Assembly: GCA_025937785.1 (NCBI GenBank)
Contig: JAICQQ010000006.1
Span: 1 to 64,000, forward strand
Source of the DNA: Polyangiaceae bacterium
GTDB taxonomy: Bacteria > Myxococcota_A > Polyangia > Polyangiales > Polyangiaceae
DNA length: 64,000 nucleotides
Reading direction: 5' to 3'
The notes under the pieces were generated by a model. That model saw only the letters and a program-made list of their open reading frames with translations, ran no database searches and was not told the origin of the DNA. Each line of letters opens with the position of its first letter. Position 1 is the first letter of the stretch. Positions 9,168-19,851 of the stretch are shown here, in pieces. A program made the translations under genes and the position numbers.

Positions 9168-10567
9168 ATGATCGACTACACTGGATCCCTCGCGGCCGTA
9201 CCCCTGGTGCTGCTCTCGGCATCGTTGCTCTCCGGCTGTGGGCCCTCGACGAGCGACCCGGGGCTGGGCCGAATGCAGACCTCGCTCGACGTGAGCGTCG
9301 GGGTCGACCTTTCGCAACGCCACCAGACACTCGAGGGCTTCGGCGCAGCGGTGGCTTGGTACGACAATTGGCTGACGGAGCACCCGAACAAGCCGAGCTG
9401 TACGAGCTGATCTTCAATGAGCTCGGGCTGGACATCCTGAGGTTGAGAAATCGCTTTCGCTATCAGGACGAGTTCTGGGTCGAGAGCCAAGAGATCGTCG
9501 CCGAAGGCGCCCGCTCACTGGGTCGCGATCTCACGGTCTTGATGTCGTCGTGGTCGCCACCGCCCAATCTCAAGAGCAGCGGGCAAACCGACTGTACCGA
9601 CCAAGTCAGCTGCACGTTGATTCGCGAAGGTGACGCATTCCCCTACCCGGCCTTCGCCCAGTACTGGAACGATTCCCTCGACGCCTATGCAGAGCTGGGC
9701 ATCGTTCCCAAGTTCATCAGCATTCAGAACGAGCCCGACTACCACCCCAACGGCTGGGAAGGATGCATGTTCGCGGCGACCGAGACTGCAGAGCTGCCTG
9801 GCTACGACCGCGCCCTCGAAGCGGTGCACGGCCTGTTGCAGCAGCGGCAAACGCCGCCACGAATCTTGGGCCCCGAAACGATCGGGGTCACGCTCGGCAA
9901 AGTGCAAGGCTACACCGACGCCATGAATGTGGGGTTGCTCGACGGCATCGCCCATCACCTGTACGACGGCAGCACCTGGCAAGCGCCCGACGATTTCACG
10001 CTGGCGTTGCAGTCGCTCCGCGCCACGAACCTGCCGGTCTTTCAGACCGAGTTCAGTGTCGAAGGTTCGGACGGGGGCGCGTTCGAAACCGCCTGGCTCA
10101 TCCACAACTCACTGACTCACGCCGACGCCGTCGCCTACGTTTACTGGGACCTGATCTGGCGCTGGCAGGGCAACGAGGAGGGAGGTCTGGTAGCGGTCGA
10201 GCTTCCCGACGAGACTCGCTGGCAGAGTGAGCGCGGCTACAAGCTGCGGAGCCCCTACTATTCGGTGCGCCATTTCGCGAAGTTCACCGATCCGGGCTGG
10301 ACTCGCGTCGGGGCCAGCGCCTCGTCGGATGCTGTGCGGGTCTCCGCTTTCGTTTCACCGAACGAAGACGCCGTGACCGTCGTCATGCTCAACGTGAGCA
10401 ACACACGCCGCGACGTGCGCCTCGACAACGCCTTCGACGGCTTCGCGCGCACGATCATCCAGTCGACGGACACTGCCAGCTGGCAAGAGCTGAGCATCCC
10501 GGGCGATGCACCCATCGAATTGCCCGCCAGCAGCGTGACGACACTGGCCTTCACGCCCCCTGGGTGA
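9168..10567 (+). pseudogene. GH30-type glycoside hydrolase lipoprotein (glucuronoxylanase-like) split by a -1 frameshift near 9392
   Basis: Signal/lipobox and N-terminus in the frame of 9168 (MIDYTGSLAAVPLVLLSASLLSGCGPS...TLEGFGAAVAWYDNWLTEHPNK); the rest in ORF 8963..10567 (AELYELIFNELGLDILRLRNRFRYQ...SIQNEPDYHPNGWEG...FQTEFSVEG). Confidence 0.8.
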
Positions 10568-10751
10568 GAGCCCCCCTGGCGCCAGGCACGGAACACGCCG
10601 TTCCGACTGGCTCGGTTCGGCTCGAGTCAAAAAAGGGGCGGCTGAAAGGCAATCTTCATCGCCAAGGCGCCACTGATGATTCATCACACCTCCTTCCTGA
10701 CGTCATACGAGTTCGTCTTCATCGCCCTTCCTGCAACTGGAGGCGCATCAC

Positions 10752-11045
10752 AACCGCAAAGACGCCAAGAACGCCAAGCTCACGCCAAGGAGTACATTTT
10801 CTGCCGGTCGCAGATCGCAGCGTTGGGTTTCATGAATCGCCCAGCCCTCCGCTGTAACCTAAATCTGTCACCTATGTGCCCGGCCAGAAACGTCACCTAT
10901 CCTCTCGGTTGCACACTCATCGACACATGCACCGAGCGCAATAGCGCAGTCGAACGCGCCTGCTCGTTACTGGCCATCGATGAACAGAAAAAAAAAAGAA
11001 TTAAAACCTTGGAGAGCTGGCGTTTTTGGCGCCTTGGCGGTTCTA
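10752..11045. repeat. Non-coding element flanked by inverted GCCAAG-rich repeats (copy 2)
   Basis: Left CAACCGCAAAGACGCCAAGAACGCCAAGCTCACGCCAAGG; right CCTTGGAGAGCTGGCGTTTTTGGCGCCTTGGCGGTTC. Confidence 0.6.
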
Positions 11046-11113
11046 TTCACGCCGCAGGTCGGAAGACAGTTCCGTTGACGCCACAGGTCGGAAGGGGCTC
11101 GACGCGGGCGAGG

Positions 11114-12349
11114 CTACTTTTGCTTCACGAGCTCGCGCGCGGTGCGAGCGTAGGGCCCCTTGGGGAAGCGCCTGAGGTACTCACGCGCCACCGCTTCGGC
11201 TTGAGCCTCGCCCTGCACACGCTGCACCAGCGTCAGCTTGCGCCCGAGCGCTTCCGACGCGTAAACGTCGGACCCGGCTTCGGCCAGGTACACGTTGAGC
11301 CAACGCAGCGCACTCTGAGCGTTGCCGCGCTGGTCGTAAATCCTGCCCATGAAGAACGCCGCTTGCTTGCTGCCGAAGCGCTGGCGAGCCTTCGCCCAGG
11401 CGTCGAGCGCCAGCGCGCTGCGGCCCGTGTAATGTGCGGCTTGCGCCAGCGCCTGTAGGTCTTGCACGCCGCGCGTGCTCAGCGCGTGCTCGAGACCGAC
11501 GCGCTCTGCCTCCTGGATCACCTCCGAGAATAGGCCCTTGCCGACTAACTTCGCCCAGCTCGGTGCAGCCCTGAGCGACGCCCCAATGGCCGCGTCGGCC
11601 CGCGCCACTTCGCCGCTGCCCTGGTCTGGGGCGCTTCCCTTCGATACACTCGAAGCTTCCGCGCGCACCACCTTCGCGCTCGTACCCTGCGCGGCGGTGG
11701 CGACCTTCGCCTTGGGCGGCGTACCAAAGGTCCGCGATTGCCCGGCATTCAAGAAGGTTTCGCCAGCTTCTGGCCCGATGATACGGACACGTCCTTCGTG
11801 CATCACCACCGACAGCTGCTCGGTCGCCGGTTTCCAGTTCAGTTCGAACTCCGTTCCGATCACCCGCACCTCGTAGGGGCCGGCGAGGAATCGCCAATCG
11901 GTTTCGTCAGCATGCGTCACCTTGACGTTCAGCTTGCCGGCTTGCACCCGAGCGAGCGCGGCGTGTTCACCCACCACGCTCAAGCTGAGGGCCGTCTGAG
12001 GGTTGGCGACGATGGTACTGTCGTCCGAGAAGGTCAGGGTGGCCGGTGTCGCGCTCGTCTTGATCTGCCCGGCGTGGTCGATGGCACCGACCACCTCGTA
12101 GGTAAGAGTGTCCGGCTCGAGCCAGGACGTCACGGCGATGGTCAAGCCCGCCGCGGCCAATGATGGCGCGATCGTGAGGAACGCCAGGCGTCGCGCGGGC
12201 AGGCGGGGAGCACGCACGCGGCTGCGCTCCTGAATGCGCGCCAGGGTGCGCTTGCCTTCCGCGGCCTCGACCTTGCTCGCGTAGTCGTCGGCGAGCGCGT
12301 TGAACACCCTGGCGACGTCTGCGTCTGAAAGTGATCCGTCAGGTTTCAT
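11114..12349 (-). CDS. FecR-domain protein with C-terminal tetratricopeptide-like region (putative anti-sigma)
   Basis: TM segment, then EVRVIGTEFELNWKPATEQLSVVMHEGRVRIIGPEAGETFLNAGQSRTF (FecR-like), then TPR-like helices; overlaps the sigma gene. Confidence 0.85.
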   Translation of the reverse strand: MKPDGSLSDADVARVFNALADDYASKVEAAEGKRTLARIQERSRVRAPRLPARRLAFLTIAPSLAAAGLTIAVTSWLEPDTLTYEVVGAIDHAGQIKTSATPATLTFSDDSTIVANPQTALSLSVVGEHAALARVQAGKLNVKVTHADETDWRFLAGPYEVRVIGTEFELNWKPATEQLSVVMHEGRVRIIGPEAGETFLNAGQSRTFGTPPKAKVATAAQGTSAKVVRAEASSVSKGSAPDQGSGEVARADAAIGASLRAAPSWAKLVGKGLFSEVIQEAERVGLEHALSTRGVQDLQALAQAAHYTGRSALALDAWAKARQRFGSKQAAFFMGRIYDQRGNAQSALRWLNVYLAEAGSDVYASEALGRKLTLVQRVQGEAQAEAVAREYLRRFPKGPYARTARELVKQK

Positions 12350-12992
12350 CGTGCACTAGCCCCGTTTTGTCCCGCACATAGTCGGCCAGCAGCGCATTTC
12401 GGCTCACCCGCTTGAGCACACGCTCGCTGGCGCGACGCGCCCGCCGTTTCGCCGTCGACTCGGAAATCCGCAGCGCCTCGGCCACTTCTGCGATGGGCAG
12501 ACCTTCCATACAACGCAGCACGAAGGCTGCTCGCTCATTGGCGCTGAGCTCTTCGAGGATCCGACTCAGCTGAATCAAGGCGGCTTTGGCTTTCGGATCG
12601 TCCAGCCCCGGACGCCGCTCCATCTCGTCCGACCCGGCGAAGAAGCGCTGGAACAGCGCACGCCGCTTGCGCCTGCGGGCTTCACGCCGCACCGAGTTCA
12701 TCGTGATCGAGACGAGGTAGCTGCGGATCCCTTCGGCGCTGCGGATGCGCCGGGCGTTCTCCAGGAAGCGGAGGAAAACGTCACCGACGACGTCTTCGAT
12801 GTCGCCCCTGGGACCGAGCGACTTGACGATCAAGCCCCGCACCAGGGACTGATACTGATGGTAGGCACGACCCTGCCAACCCGGCAGCCCACGCGTGATG
12901 GCCGTGAACAACTCCGTCTCCACCTCGCTGGCAAGACGCGGTACGGCCGGCGGGCTCACGGGGGGCACGAGGAGTAATGTAGCAGAGTTCAT
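12339..12992 (-). CDS. RNA polymerase sigma factor, ECF/sigma-70 family
   Basis: Region 2 (YHQYQSLVRGLIVKSLGPRGDIEDVVGDVFLRFLENARR) and region 4 (LSANERAAFVLRCMEGLPIAEVAEALRISESTAKRRARRA). Confidence 0.92.
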   Translation of the reverse strand: MNSATLLLVPPVSPPAVPRLASEVETELFTAITRGLPGWQGRAYHQYQSLVRGLIVKSLGPRGDIEDVVGDVFLRFLENARRIRSAEGIRSYLVSITMNSVRREARRRKRRALFQRFFAGSDEMERRPGLDDPKAKAALIQLSRILEELSANERAAFVLRCMEGLPIAEVAEALRISESTAKRRARRASERVLKRVSRNALLADYVRDKTGLVHDET

Positions 12993-13193
12993 GCAGCCAG
13001 AGCCCGCGATGGTCCGATCGACGGGGCCGGTCCAAGCAGACTCTGCTGGGCGCTGGAACGGGTCAGGTTTTGTCTGCTTTGCTCGCCTGGTCGCGAGGGA
13101 GTTCGGGTACCTGCGAACGCCTACCGTGGCGCTGGAGCCGCATCCCAGCTGGAAAGCCCTCTCGCCGCGGGCGCGCCGCAAGAAACGCGAGCT

Positions 13194-14393
13194 TCAGCGC
13201 ACGAGGCCGAACATTATTCCAACGGCGAAACTTAGCAGCGGACGTTCAAATCGGTCCCCGGCGATGCCGCCGAATCTCACGTACGGCGCGTTCAATGCCG
13301 CGCTGGCTTCGGCCTCGAAGAATAGCCCCACGCGAGGACCCAACCACCACTCCCCCCCCAGCCCCGCGACCCCGAAGGCCGTCCAGTGGGTCTCGTCGTT
13401 CGCCGCGTAACCCGAGCGAGCGGTTCCCTGGACTCGGTAGGCGACTGGGCCGCCGCCAAGTTTCGCGAACAGGCCCACCGCCTCGGAAAGTCGTAAGCGA
13501 CTACGGAACTCCAGCGCTGCGGCGTGTCGATGCACTCGTGCGGAGCCTGACTCGGCTCGAAGCTCGAACGGGAGCAGCGTCGACTCGAGCTCCGCCGCCA
13601 CGAGCCACCAATCGCTCCCCGCCCCCAGACCGAGACTGGCGGCCCCAGCGGTGCGAGCGTTCAAGGCGTCCACCTGCAGCGTCGGCGCCAGCCACAGATC
13701 GGCCGTGAACGACGCGCGAGACTCCGACGCGGCGGGGGGTGGCGGGGCGACAGGCCGAGGCGACGGCGCCACCACCGGGGGTGGCGGCGGAGCTGGACGA
13801 GGCGGCGGTGGCTCCTCGATGCGCGCGAGTTTCTTGACGGGCTCGGGCACTGGATGGTGAGTGCTGTAGTAGTACTGTTGGAGCGCCGCACGCAGCGTCT
13901 CTACCGCTCTTACACCGACGACCAGGGGCGTGATGCGCCCATCTTGCGTGCCGAGTTGCTGGCTGATCGGTTCCGGTGACCCCGGGTGATAGGCGCGCAG
14001 GATCAGCAGCCCCGGCCGCTCCTCGAAGGTCAGCGCACCGTAGGTGCCCGGCGCGAGCTCGGGCTTCACGTCCCGCTCTTCCGCAGCAGTCGTGGTGACC
14101 TGGATCGCGAGCCCCAGGCTGCCAAGCTCTCCACGTACATGAACCAAAGCCTCGCCGAGCAACGGAGACGGCACCTCTGGGTATACCAACAGCACTCGGC
14201 TCTCCTCGGCCACGGCCGTACTCACCATCGCGCACAGCGCGACCGCCGCCAGCGCGACCGTCGCCAGCGCCGAACGTACCGCGCGCCCCGCAGGGCTTGA
14301 CTCGTACGCCATCAGCAGCGCGTTCAGGACGGCCGCTAGCACGAAGCGCACGCCTGATCTCACGATGTTCGCCGGCTCGGGTAGGCCATCCAC
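13194..14393 (-). CDS. Secreted protein: periplasmic domain, Pro-rich linker, C-terminal beta-barrel-like domain
   Basis: Signal region, EEPPPPRPAPPPPPVVAPSPRPVAPPPP linker, alternating C-terminal strands; directly upstream of the sigma gene. Confidence 0.75.
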   Translation of the reverse strand: MDGLPEPANIVRSGVRFVLAAVLNALLMAYESSPAGRAVRSALATVALAAVALCAMVSTAVAEESRVLLVYPEVPSPLLGEALVHVRGELGSLGLAIQVTTTAAEERDVKPELAPGTYGALTFEERPGLLILRAYHPGSPEPISQQLGTQDGRITPLVVGVRAVETLRAALQQYYYSTHHPVPEPVKKLARIEEPPPPRPAPPPPPVVAPSPRPVAPPPPAASESRASFTADLWLAPTLQVDALNARTAGAASLGLGAGSDWWLVAAELESTLLPFELRAESGSARVHRHAAALEFRSRLRLSEAVGLFAKLGGGPVAYRVQGTARSGYAANDETHWTAFGVAGLGGEWWLGPRVGLFFEAEASAALNAPYVRFGGIAGDRFERPLLSFAVGIMFGLVR

Positions 14394-14651
14394 GCTCGCC
14401 TCCAGCTTCGCACCTTAGCGCCCGACGAAGCCAGCACCGTGGAACGCATTACTCGGGGCGGAAAGTTTTCTATCGATCACGGCGCACGCCGGCCCCCCGC
14501 GATCAGCGGCGCGTTCGCGTAAGCACTGCGCACCTCGGCCTTGCGCCCTGATGCAGCTCGAGCGGCGAAACGCGGGCAGCCGGCCCGGCTGGTGCCGCTC
14601 GCGGCCGTCGTGATACAAACTCGTGGCCTGAGAGCCGCCCAGGATGAGCCC

Positions 14652-15866
14652 GTGACGGATCCCCCCGAATCTACACCTGTACCAGGCAGCGCCTTGCCAG
14701 GAACCGATCGGACGACGGAGAGCATCCCGCCGAGCGAGGCCCGACAGGCCAAGCAGTCAGCGGTGCTCAACACCATGGACCGCCTCGAACTCTGGGATCG
14801 CGAGGGGGTGGCCCCGGCGGGGTTCGTGATCCTGCTGTTGGTGGCCGGCGCGGCGGTGCTCTACGTCTTCGCCACCTTCGTCCATGACATCGTGCTTGCC
14901 TTCGTGGTGGCAGGGCTTTTCGGTCCAATGTACCGGCGGCTGCTGCCGCGCGTGGGCAACCGCTGGACGTGCTCGACGTTGGTCACTCTAGCCGCGCTGG
15001 TCTTGGTGGCGGCGCCGGTGATCTGGCTGGGCCTCGCGCTGTTCGAAGAGCTGATGAACGCCTACGACCGGATGAAACCAGGCTTCGCCGATGGCTCGAC
15101 ACAGCACGAGATTCAAACCGTGCTCGCCAAACTGGGCATCCAGCTGAGCGACGCCGAGGTGGTCACTTACATCGATTCGTATGCGGCACGCGTCAGCGAC
15201 TTCGCTCTAGAGCGCGCAAGCTGGTTCGTGAACAACATGATCGCGGGCTTGCTCCACTTTTGCATCATCGTCGGGCTGGTGTTCTACACCCTGGTCGACG
15301 GCCCCAGGCTCAAGGACTTCTTGTTCCGCCTGTCACCGCTCCCCGATGAACAAGATGAGCTCATCGTAGTGAAGTTCACGACCGTCGCACGCAGCGTGCT
15401 CGTGGGCAACGGCATCGGGAGCGCGTTGCAAGGGGTGGTGGGGGGCGTCGCCATGGCGCTCGTTGGGCTACCGTCACCCGTGTTCTGGGGGTTCGTCATG
15501 ACGATCCTGGCGTTCCTGCCGCTGATCGGTGTGTCGGCGGTCGTGCTCCCGGCCGGCTTCTATCTGGTGTTTCAGGGGCGCACGGCGGAGGGCGTGGCCT
15601 TCATGACGGTGTGCATGTCCTTGCACTTCGTGCTCGAGAACATCTTGAAGACGAAGCTGATGGGAGCCGGCGTCCATGTGCACGAGGTCCCGCTCTTCCT
15701 CAGCATCCTGGGCGGGCTCGCTGTTTTCGGAGTGCTGGGGATCCTGTACGGGCCACTGATCGTCGCGATGTTCCTGACCTTGACCGACTTGTACATGACC
15801 CACTACCGGCACGAGTTCGCGGCGCGCTTCCTCCGCCGGAAGCGGGGGCGCGGCAGCATCTACTGA
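14652..15866 (+). CDS. AI-2E family transporter (PerM-like)
   Basis: Multi-TM; GLVFYTLVDGPRLKDFLFRLSPLP and NILKTKLMGAGVHVHEVPLFLSILGGLAVFGVLGILYGPL typical of the family; GTG start proposed. Confidence 0.88.
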   Translation: MTDPPESTPVPGSALPGTDRTTESIPPSEARQAKQSAVLNTMDRLELWDREGVAPAGFVILLLVAGAAVLYVFATFVHDIVLAFVVAGLFGPMYRRLLPRVGNRWTCSTLVTLAALVLVAAPVIWLGLALFEELMNAYDRMKPGFADGSTQHEIQTVLAKLGIQLSDAEVVTYIDSYAARVSDFALERASWFVNNMIAGLLHFCIIVGLVFYTLVDGPRLKDFLFRLSPLPDEQDELIVVKFTTVARSVLVGNGIGSALQGVVGGVAMALVGLPSPVFWGFVMTILAFLPLIGVSAVVLPAGFYLVFQGRTAEGVAFMTVCMSLHFVLENILKTKLMGAGVHVHEVPLFLSILGGLAVFGVLGILYGPLIVAMFLTLTDLYMTHYRHEFAARFLRRKRGRGSIY

Positions 15867-16153
15867 AGGCGACGCGGTGGGTCCCGGCCACCCCTGAACG
15901 ACGGACCGACCCTCCCCACGCCAGCGAACCAGCGCTTGGATGTCGCAGATTTTCCCCGGTACGTCTTGGCCGTGCGGTCCAAGCATTGACAAAACCGTGA
16001 ATTCCCGACTATCGCGCCACCACCGGGCAGCGCGGCTAGCGCCAACCGCAACTTCTGTCACAGTGGCGCCGGCGGGCGCCACGAGCTCGAAAATTCTTCG
16101 GGACGCCGGTGGCAGTCGCCTCACCTGCGCACTAATAGACACGACCAAAAGCC

Positions 16154-18241
16154 ATGACCGACCTCAGTAAATACCGCAACATTGGCATCTTCGCTCACGT
16201 CGACGCGGGCAAGACCACCACCACCGAACGCATCCTGAAGCTGACCGGTAAGATCCACAAGATCGGCGAGGTGCACGACGGCGCGGCGACCACCGATTTC
16301 ATGGTGCAAGAGCAAGAGCGCGGTATCACGATCCAGTCCGCAGCCACGACCTGTTACTGGAACGGTCATCAGTTCAACATCATCGATACGCCCGGGCACG
16401 TCGACTTCACGATCGAGGTGTATCGTTCGCTCAAGGTGCTCGACGGGGGCGTCGGGGTGTTCTGCGGATCGGGGGGCGTCGAACCCCAGTCCGAAACGAA
16501 CTGGCGCTACGCGAACGACTCCAAGGTCGCCCGCATCATCTACGTGAACAAGCTCGACCGACTCGGAGCCGATTTCTACCGCGTCGTGGGTCAGATCAAG
16601 TCCGTGCTCGCCGCGAAGCCCCTGGTGATGGTGCTGCCGATCGGCACGGAATCCGAATTCGTGGGTGTGGTCGACGTCCTCGATCGCAAGGCCTACATCT
16701 GGGACGACTCCGGGCTGCCCGAAAACTTCGAGGTCAAGCCGGTCCCCGCCGATATGGTCGACAAGGTAGAGCAGTATCGGGCGGAGCTCATCGAGATGGC
16801 GGTGGAGCAAGACGACGACGTGATGGCGGCGTACCTCGAAGGCAACGAGCCCGACGTCCCGACGCTCAAGCGCTGCATCCGCAAGGGCACCATCGCGCTC
16901 AAGTTCTTCCCGACCTACTGCGGGTCGTCGTTCAAGAACAAAGGCGTGCAGCAGGTGCTCGACGCCGTGGTCGACTACCTGCCCGACCCCACCGAGGTTC
17001 CGCCACAGCCCGAGATCGATCTGGAAGGCAACGAGACCGGCGAGTTCGCGATCGTCGATCCCGAGAAGCCGTTCCGCGCGCTCGCCTTCAAGATCATGGA
17101 CGACCGCTTCGGCAGTCTGACCTTCACTCGCATCTACTCGGGCAAGATTACCAAGGGTGACAACGTACTCAACACGTTCACCGGTAAAACCGAGCGCATC
17201 GGACGTATGGTGCAAATGCACGCGAACGACCGCACCATGATCGATTCGGCGCAGGCGGGCGACATCATCGCCATCGTCGGCATGAAGAACGTGCGCACCG
17301 GGCACACGCTCTGCGATCCGGACAAGCCGGCGACGCTCGAGCCGATGGTATTCCCAGCGCCCGTCATCTCCGTGGCCATCGCCGCCAAAGACAAGGCCAA
17401 CAGCGAGAAAATGGGCGTCGCCCTCGGCAAGATGGTGGCCGAAGATCCATCGTTCCACGTCGAGGTGGATCAAGAGTCCGGCGAGACCATCCTGAAGGGC
17501 ATGGGCGAGCTCCACCTCGACATCAAGGTGGACATTCTGAAGCGGACCCACGGCGTCGAGGCGACCGTCGGTGAGCCGCGCGTCGCCTACCGCGAAACCA
17601 TCACCAAGGCGGTGAGCGACCAGTACATCCACAAGAAGCAGACCGGTGGTTCCGGTCAGTACGCCAAGATCGACTACACCATCGAGCCGCTGCCTGCGGG
17701 TTCTGGTTTCGTCTTCGAATCGGAGGTCGTCGGCGGCAATGTGCCGAAGGAGTTCGTCCCGGCCGTCGAAAAGGGCTTCAAGCTCATGCTCAACAAAGGC
17801 CCGCTGGTCGGGTTCCCGCTCTTGGACATCAAGGTGACGTTGACGGACGGCGGGTTCCACCCCGTCGACTCGTCGCAGATGGCCTTCGAGACCGCCGCCA
17901 AGGCCGCCTATCGGCAGACCACGCCGAAGGCCGCACCCGAGCTACTCGAGCCGATCATGAAGGTCGACGTGTTCGTCCCCGATGCCAACGTGGGCGACGT
18001 CATCGGCGACTTGAACCGACGCCGTGGCGTGATCAACGGGCAAGAGCCGACGCCGACCAACGTGCGCATCAAGGCCAACATCCCGCTCGGCGAAATGTTT
18101 GGTTACATCGGCGACCTGCGTTCCAATACCTCGGGCCGCGGGCAGTTCTCGATGGAGTTCAGCCATTACGCTCCCGTCCCGCGCAGCGTGCTCGACAAGG
18201 TCCGAGAGCAGGTGAAAGAGCGCGAAGCGGCCAAGAAGTAG
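16154..18241 (+). CDS. fusA: Elongation factor G paralog
   Basis: [50 protein letters not shown]-terminal [15 protein letters not shown]; 695 aa. Confidence 0.95.
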   Translation: MTDLSKYRNIGIFAHVDAGKTTTTERILKLTGKIHKIGEVHDGAATTDFMVQEQERGITIQSAATTCYWNGHQFNIIDTPGHVDFTIEVYRSLKVLDGGVGVFCGSGGVEPQSETNWRYANDSKVARIIYVNKLDRLGADFYRVVGQIKSVLAAKPLVMVLPIGTESEFVGVVDVLDRKAYIWDDSGLPENFEVKPVPADMVDKVEQYRAELIEMAVEQDDDVMAAYLEGNEPDVPTLKRCIRKGTIALKFFPTYCGSSFKNKGVQQVLDAVVDYLPDPTEVPPQPEIDLEGNETGEFAIVDPEKPFRALAFKIMDDRFGSLTFTRIYSGKITKGDNVLNTFTGKTERIGRMVQMHANDRTMIDSAQAGDIIAIVGMKNVRTGHTLCDPDKPATLEPMVFPAPVISVAIAAKDKANSEKMGVALGKMVAEDPSFHVEVDQESGETILKGMGELHLDIKVDILKRTHGVEATVGEPRVAYRETITKAVSDQYIHKKQTGGSGQYAKIDYTIEPLPAGSGFVFESEVVGGNVPKEFVPAVEKGFKLMLNKGPLVGFPLLDIKVTLTDGGFHPVDSSQMAFETAAKAAYRQTTPKAAPELLEPIMKVDVFVPDANVGDVIGDLNRRRGVINGQEPTPTNVRIKANIPLGEMFGYIGDLRSNTSGRGQFSMEFSHYAPVPRSVLDKVREQVKEREAAKK

Positions 18242-18263
18242 GTTCGCTCTTCCAGCGCCATCC

Positions 18264-18304
18264 CGGCCCGAGCAGCGGTAGCGCCTCGGGCCGGCTGCTT
18301 TTCG
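18264..18304 (+). terminator. Rho-independent-like terminator of the EF-G gene
   Basis: CGGCCCGAG-CAGCGGTAGCGC-CTCGGGCCG followed by GCTGCTTTT. Confidence 0.65.
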
Positions 18305-18324
18305 TGTGAGGGCTGGTTCGGGGC

Positions 18325-19152
18325 TCAGCGCTCGACGTCGATGCGCATGCCTTCGCGGGCGACGATCGCGCCCGACCACATGTCACGCGCCTCCTGCTCG
18401 AGCGCCTGCATGAAATCGTCTTCGTGGTCCGGGTCGTGGTGGAAGATCGCGAGCTGTTTCACGTCGGCGGCGGTGCAGAGGCGCACCGCTTCTTGCCACG
18501 TGGAGTGGCCCCAACCAACCTTGCTCTCGAACTCCTGGTCGGTGTAGGTGGAGTCGTACACGACCAAATCAGCGCCTTCGATCAGCCCGAGCACGTTCTG
18601 ATCGGGCTGCCCGGGAATGTGTTCCGTATCGGTAACGTAGCAGAGGGCCTTGCCGCCGTGCTCGATGCGGTAGCCGGTGGCTCCGTTGGGATGATTGAGC
18701 GGGGCGGTGCGGACCTTCACGCCACCTCCCAGGTTGAAGGTGTCGCCGACGCTGAAGTCTTCGAACTTCAACACGGCTTTCATGGTCTCGAGCGGCACTG
18801 GAAACGTGGGCTGCATCATTTGGCCCGCGAGGACTTCTTGAATGCCCCCACTACCCTTGAGGTGACCCGCGAGGATCTCGAACGTGCGATCTTTCTGAAA
18901 TGCCGGCGTGAAGAACGGGAAGCCGTTGATGTGATCCCAGTGTGTGTGCGTGAGAAACAGCTGTGCGCGTTTGATGTCAGCTTTGAGAAACTTGTGCCCC
19001 AAGCTCCGGATGCCGGTCCCCGCGTCCAGAATCAACGTGTGCTCACCCGCTTGGACCTCGAGACAACTCGTATTGCCCCCGTATCGAACATGTTTCGGCG
19101 ACGGGCAGGCAATACTTCCCCGGACGCCCCAGAACTCCAGCCCGAAAGCCAT
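18325..19152 (-). CDS. MBL-fold metallo-hydrolase
   Basis: LFLTHTHWDHINGFPFF, DSTYTDQEF, FHHDPDHEDD. Confidence 0.9.
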   Translation of the reverse strand: MAFGLEFWGVRGSIACPSPKHVRYGGNTSCLEVQAGEHTLILDAGTGIRSLGHKFLKADIKRAQLFLTHTHWDHINGFPFFTPAFQKDRTFEILAGHLKGSGGIQEVLAGQMMQPTFPVPLETMKAVLKFEDFSVGDTFNLGGGVKVRTAPLNHPNGATGYRIEHGGKALCYVTDTEHIPGQPDQNVLGLIEGADLVVYDSTYTDQEFESKVGWGHSTWQEAVRLCTAADVKQLAIFHHDPDHEDDFMQALEQEARDMWSGAIVAREGMRIDVER

Positions 19153-19851
19153 CTAGCTCCATCTCCGGTAGCGGGCAGTCGCTCGCACCGCCAGCAGACA
19201 GCTGGTCGACCGCTTATACATGCCTGAACCTGGCCACGTCACTTACCAAAACCCTCGGGCATTAACCCCTGGGAGTCAATGGCTGTGGCGCGGACGCCGC
19301 AATTTACGGGCGACGCGCACCTACGAGTGACGCACGCGTCGAGCTCGCTGGGCGGCTGCCCGCCTCGCACCGGGCCTTGACTCCGTCAGGGTGTACGCGC
19401 TCGCGTGCGTACCATTCCGCACACTTTCCGTTCTGGTAGCGCTCCGTCCCGCGCGGCTTCGTGGCGTGGCCGGGCCGCGTGCCGCGGGCGGAACGGGCTC
19501 GTACCGCGGGCTCCACTCAACGCACACGGGCACTCGACCGCAGCGGCGCTTGAGGCGCGTCGCGCCCGACGCTCGTGGACAGCAGCGCAGCTTGCGTGAA
19601 ATCCTCAGCAACGGCACCAGTTTAGGCAGGCGGCACGCGCCAATCGCTTCCCCGCCGTGCGCGGTACATGTGTGCGCGGAGGAGAGGCTGTCAACTCAAC
19701 TCGAGCCTCGCGGATGCAGCAGTAGAGGAACTCGCGTAGCGGCGGCGCGCTGCATGAACGACGGCTCGCCAGCGCTTGGACCGGGCCGGCGAGAGCCGCG
19801 GAGGCGCTGCGTTCGCCGGACAAAAGCGGTAGAGTGCGAAGCTGAGGCATC

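Noticed and set aside
9385-9400. Programmed -1 frameshift in the GH30 gene
   Set aside because: No X XXY YYZ slippery heptamer; AACAAGCCGAGC favours a simple indel or sequencing error.
16121-17860. 579-aa minus ORF opposite the EF-G gene
   Set aside because: Shadow of a highly conserved CDS; composition is low-complexity H/D/V-rich.
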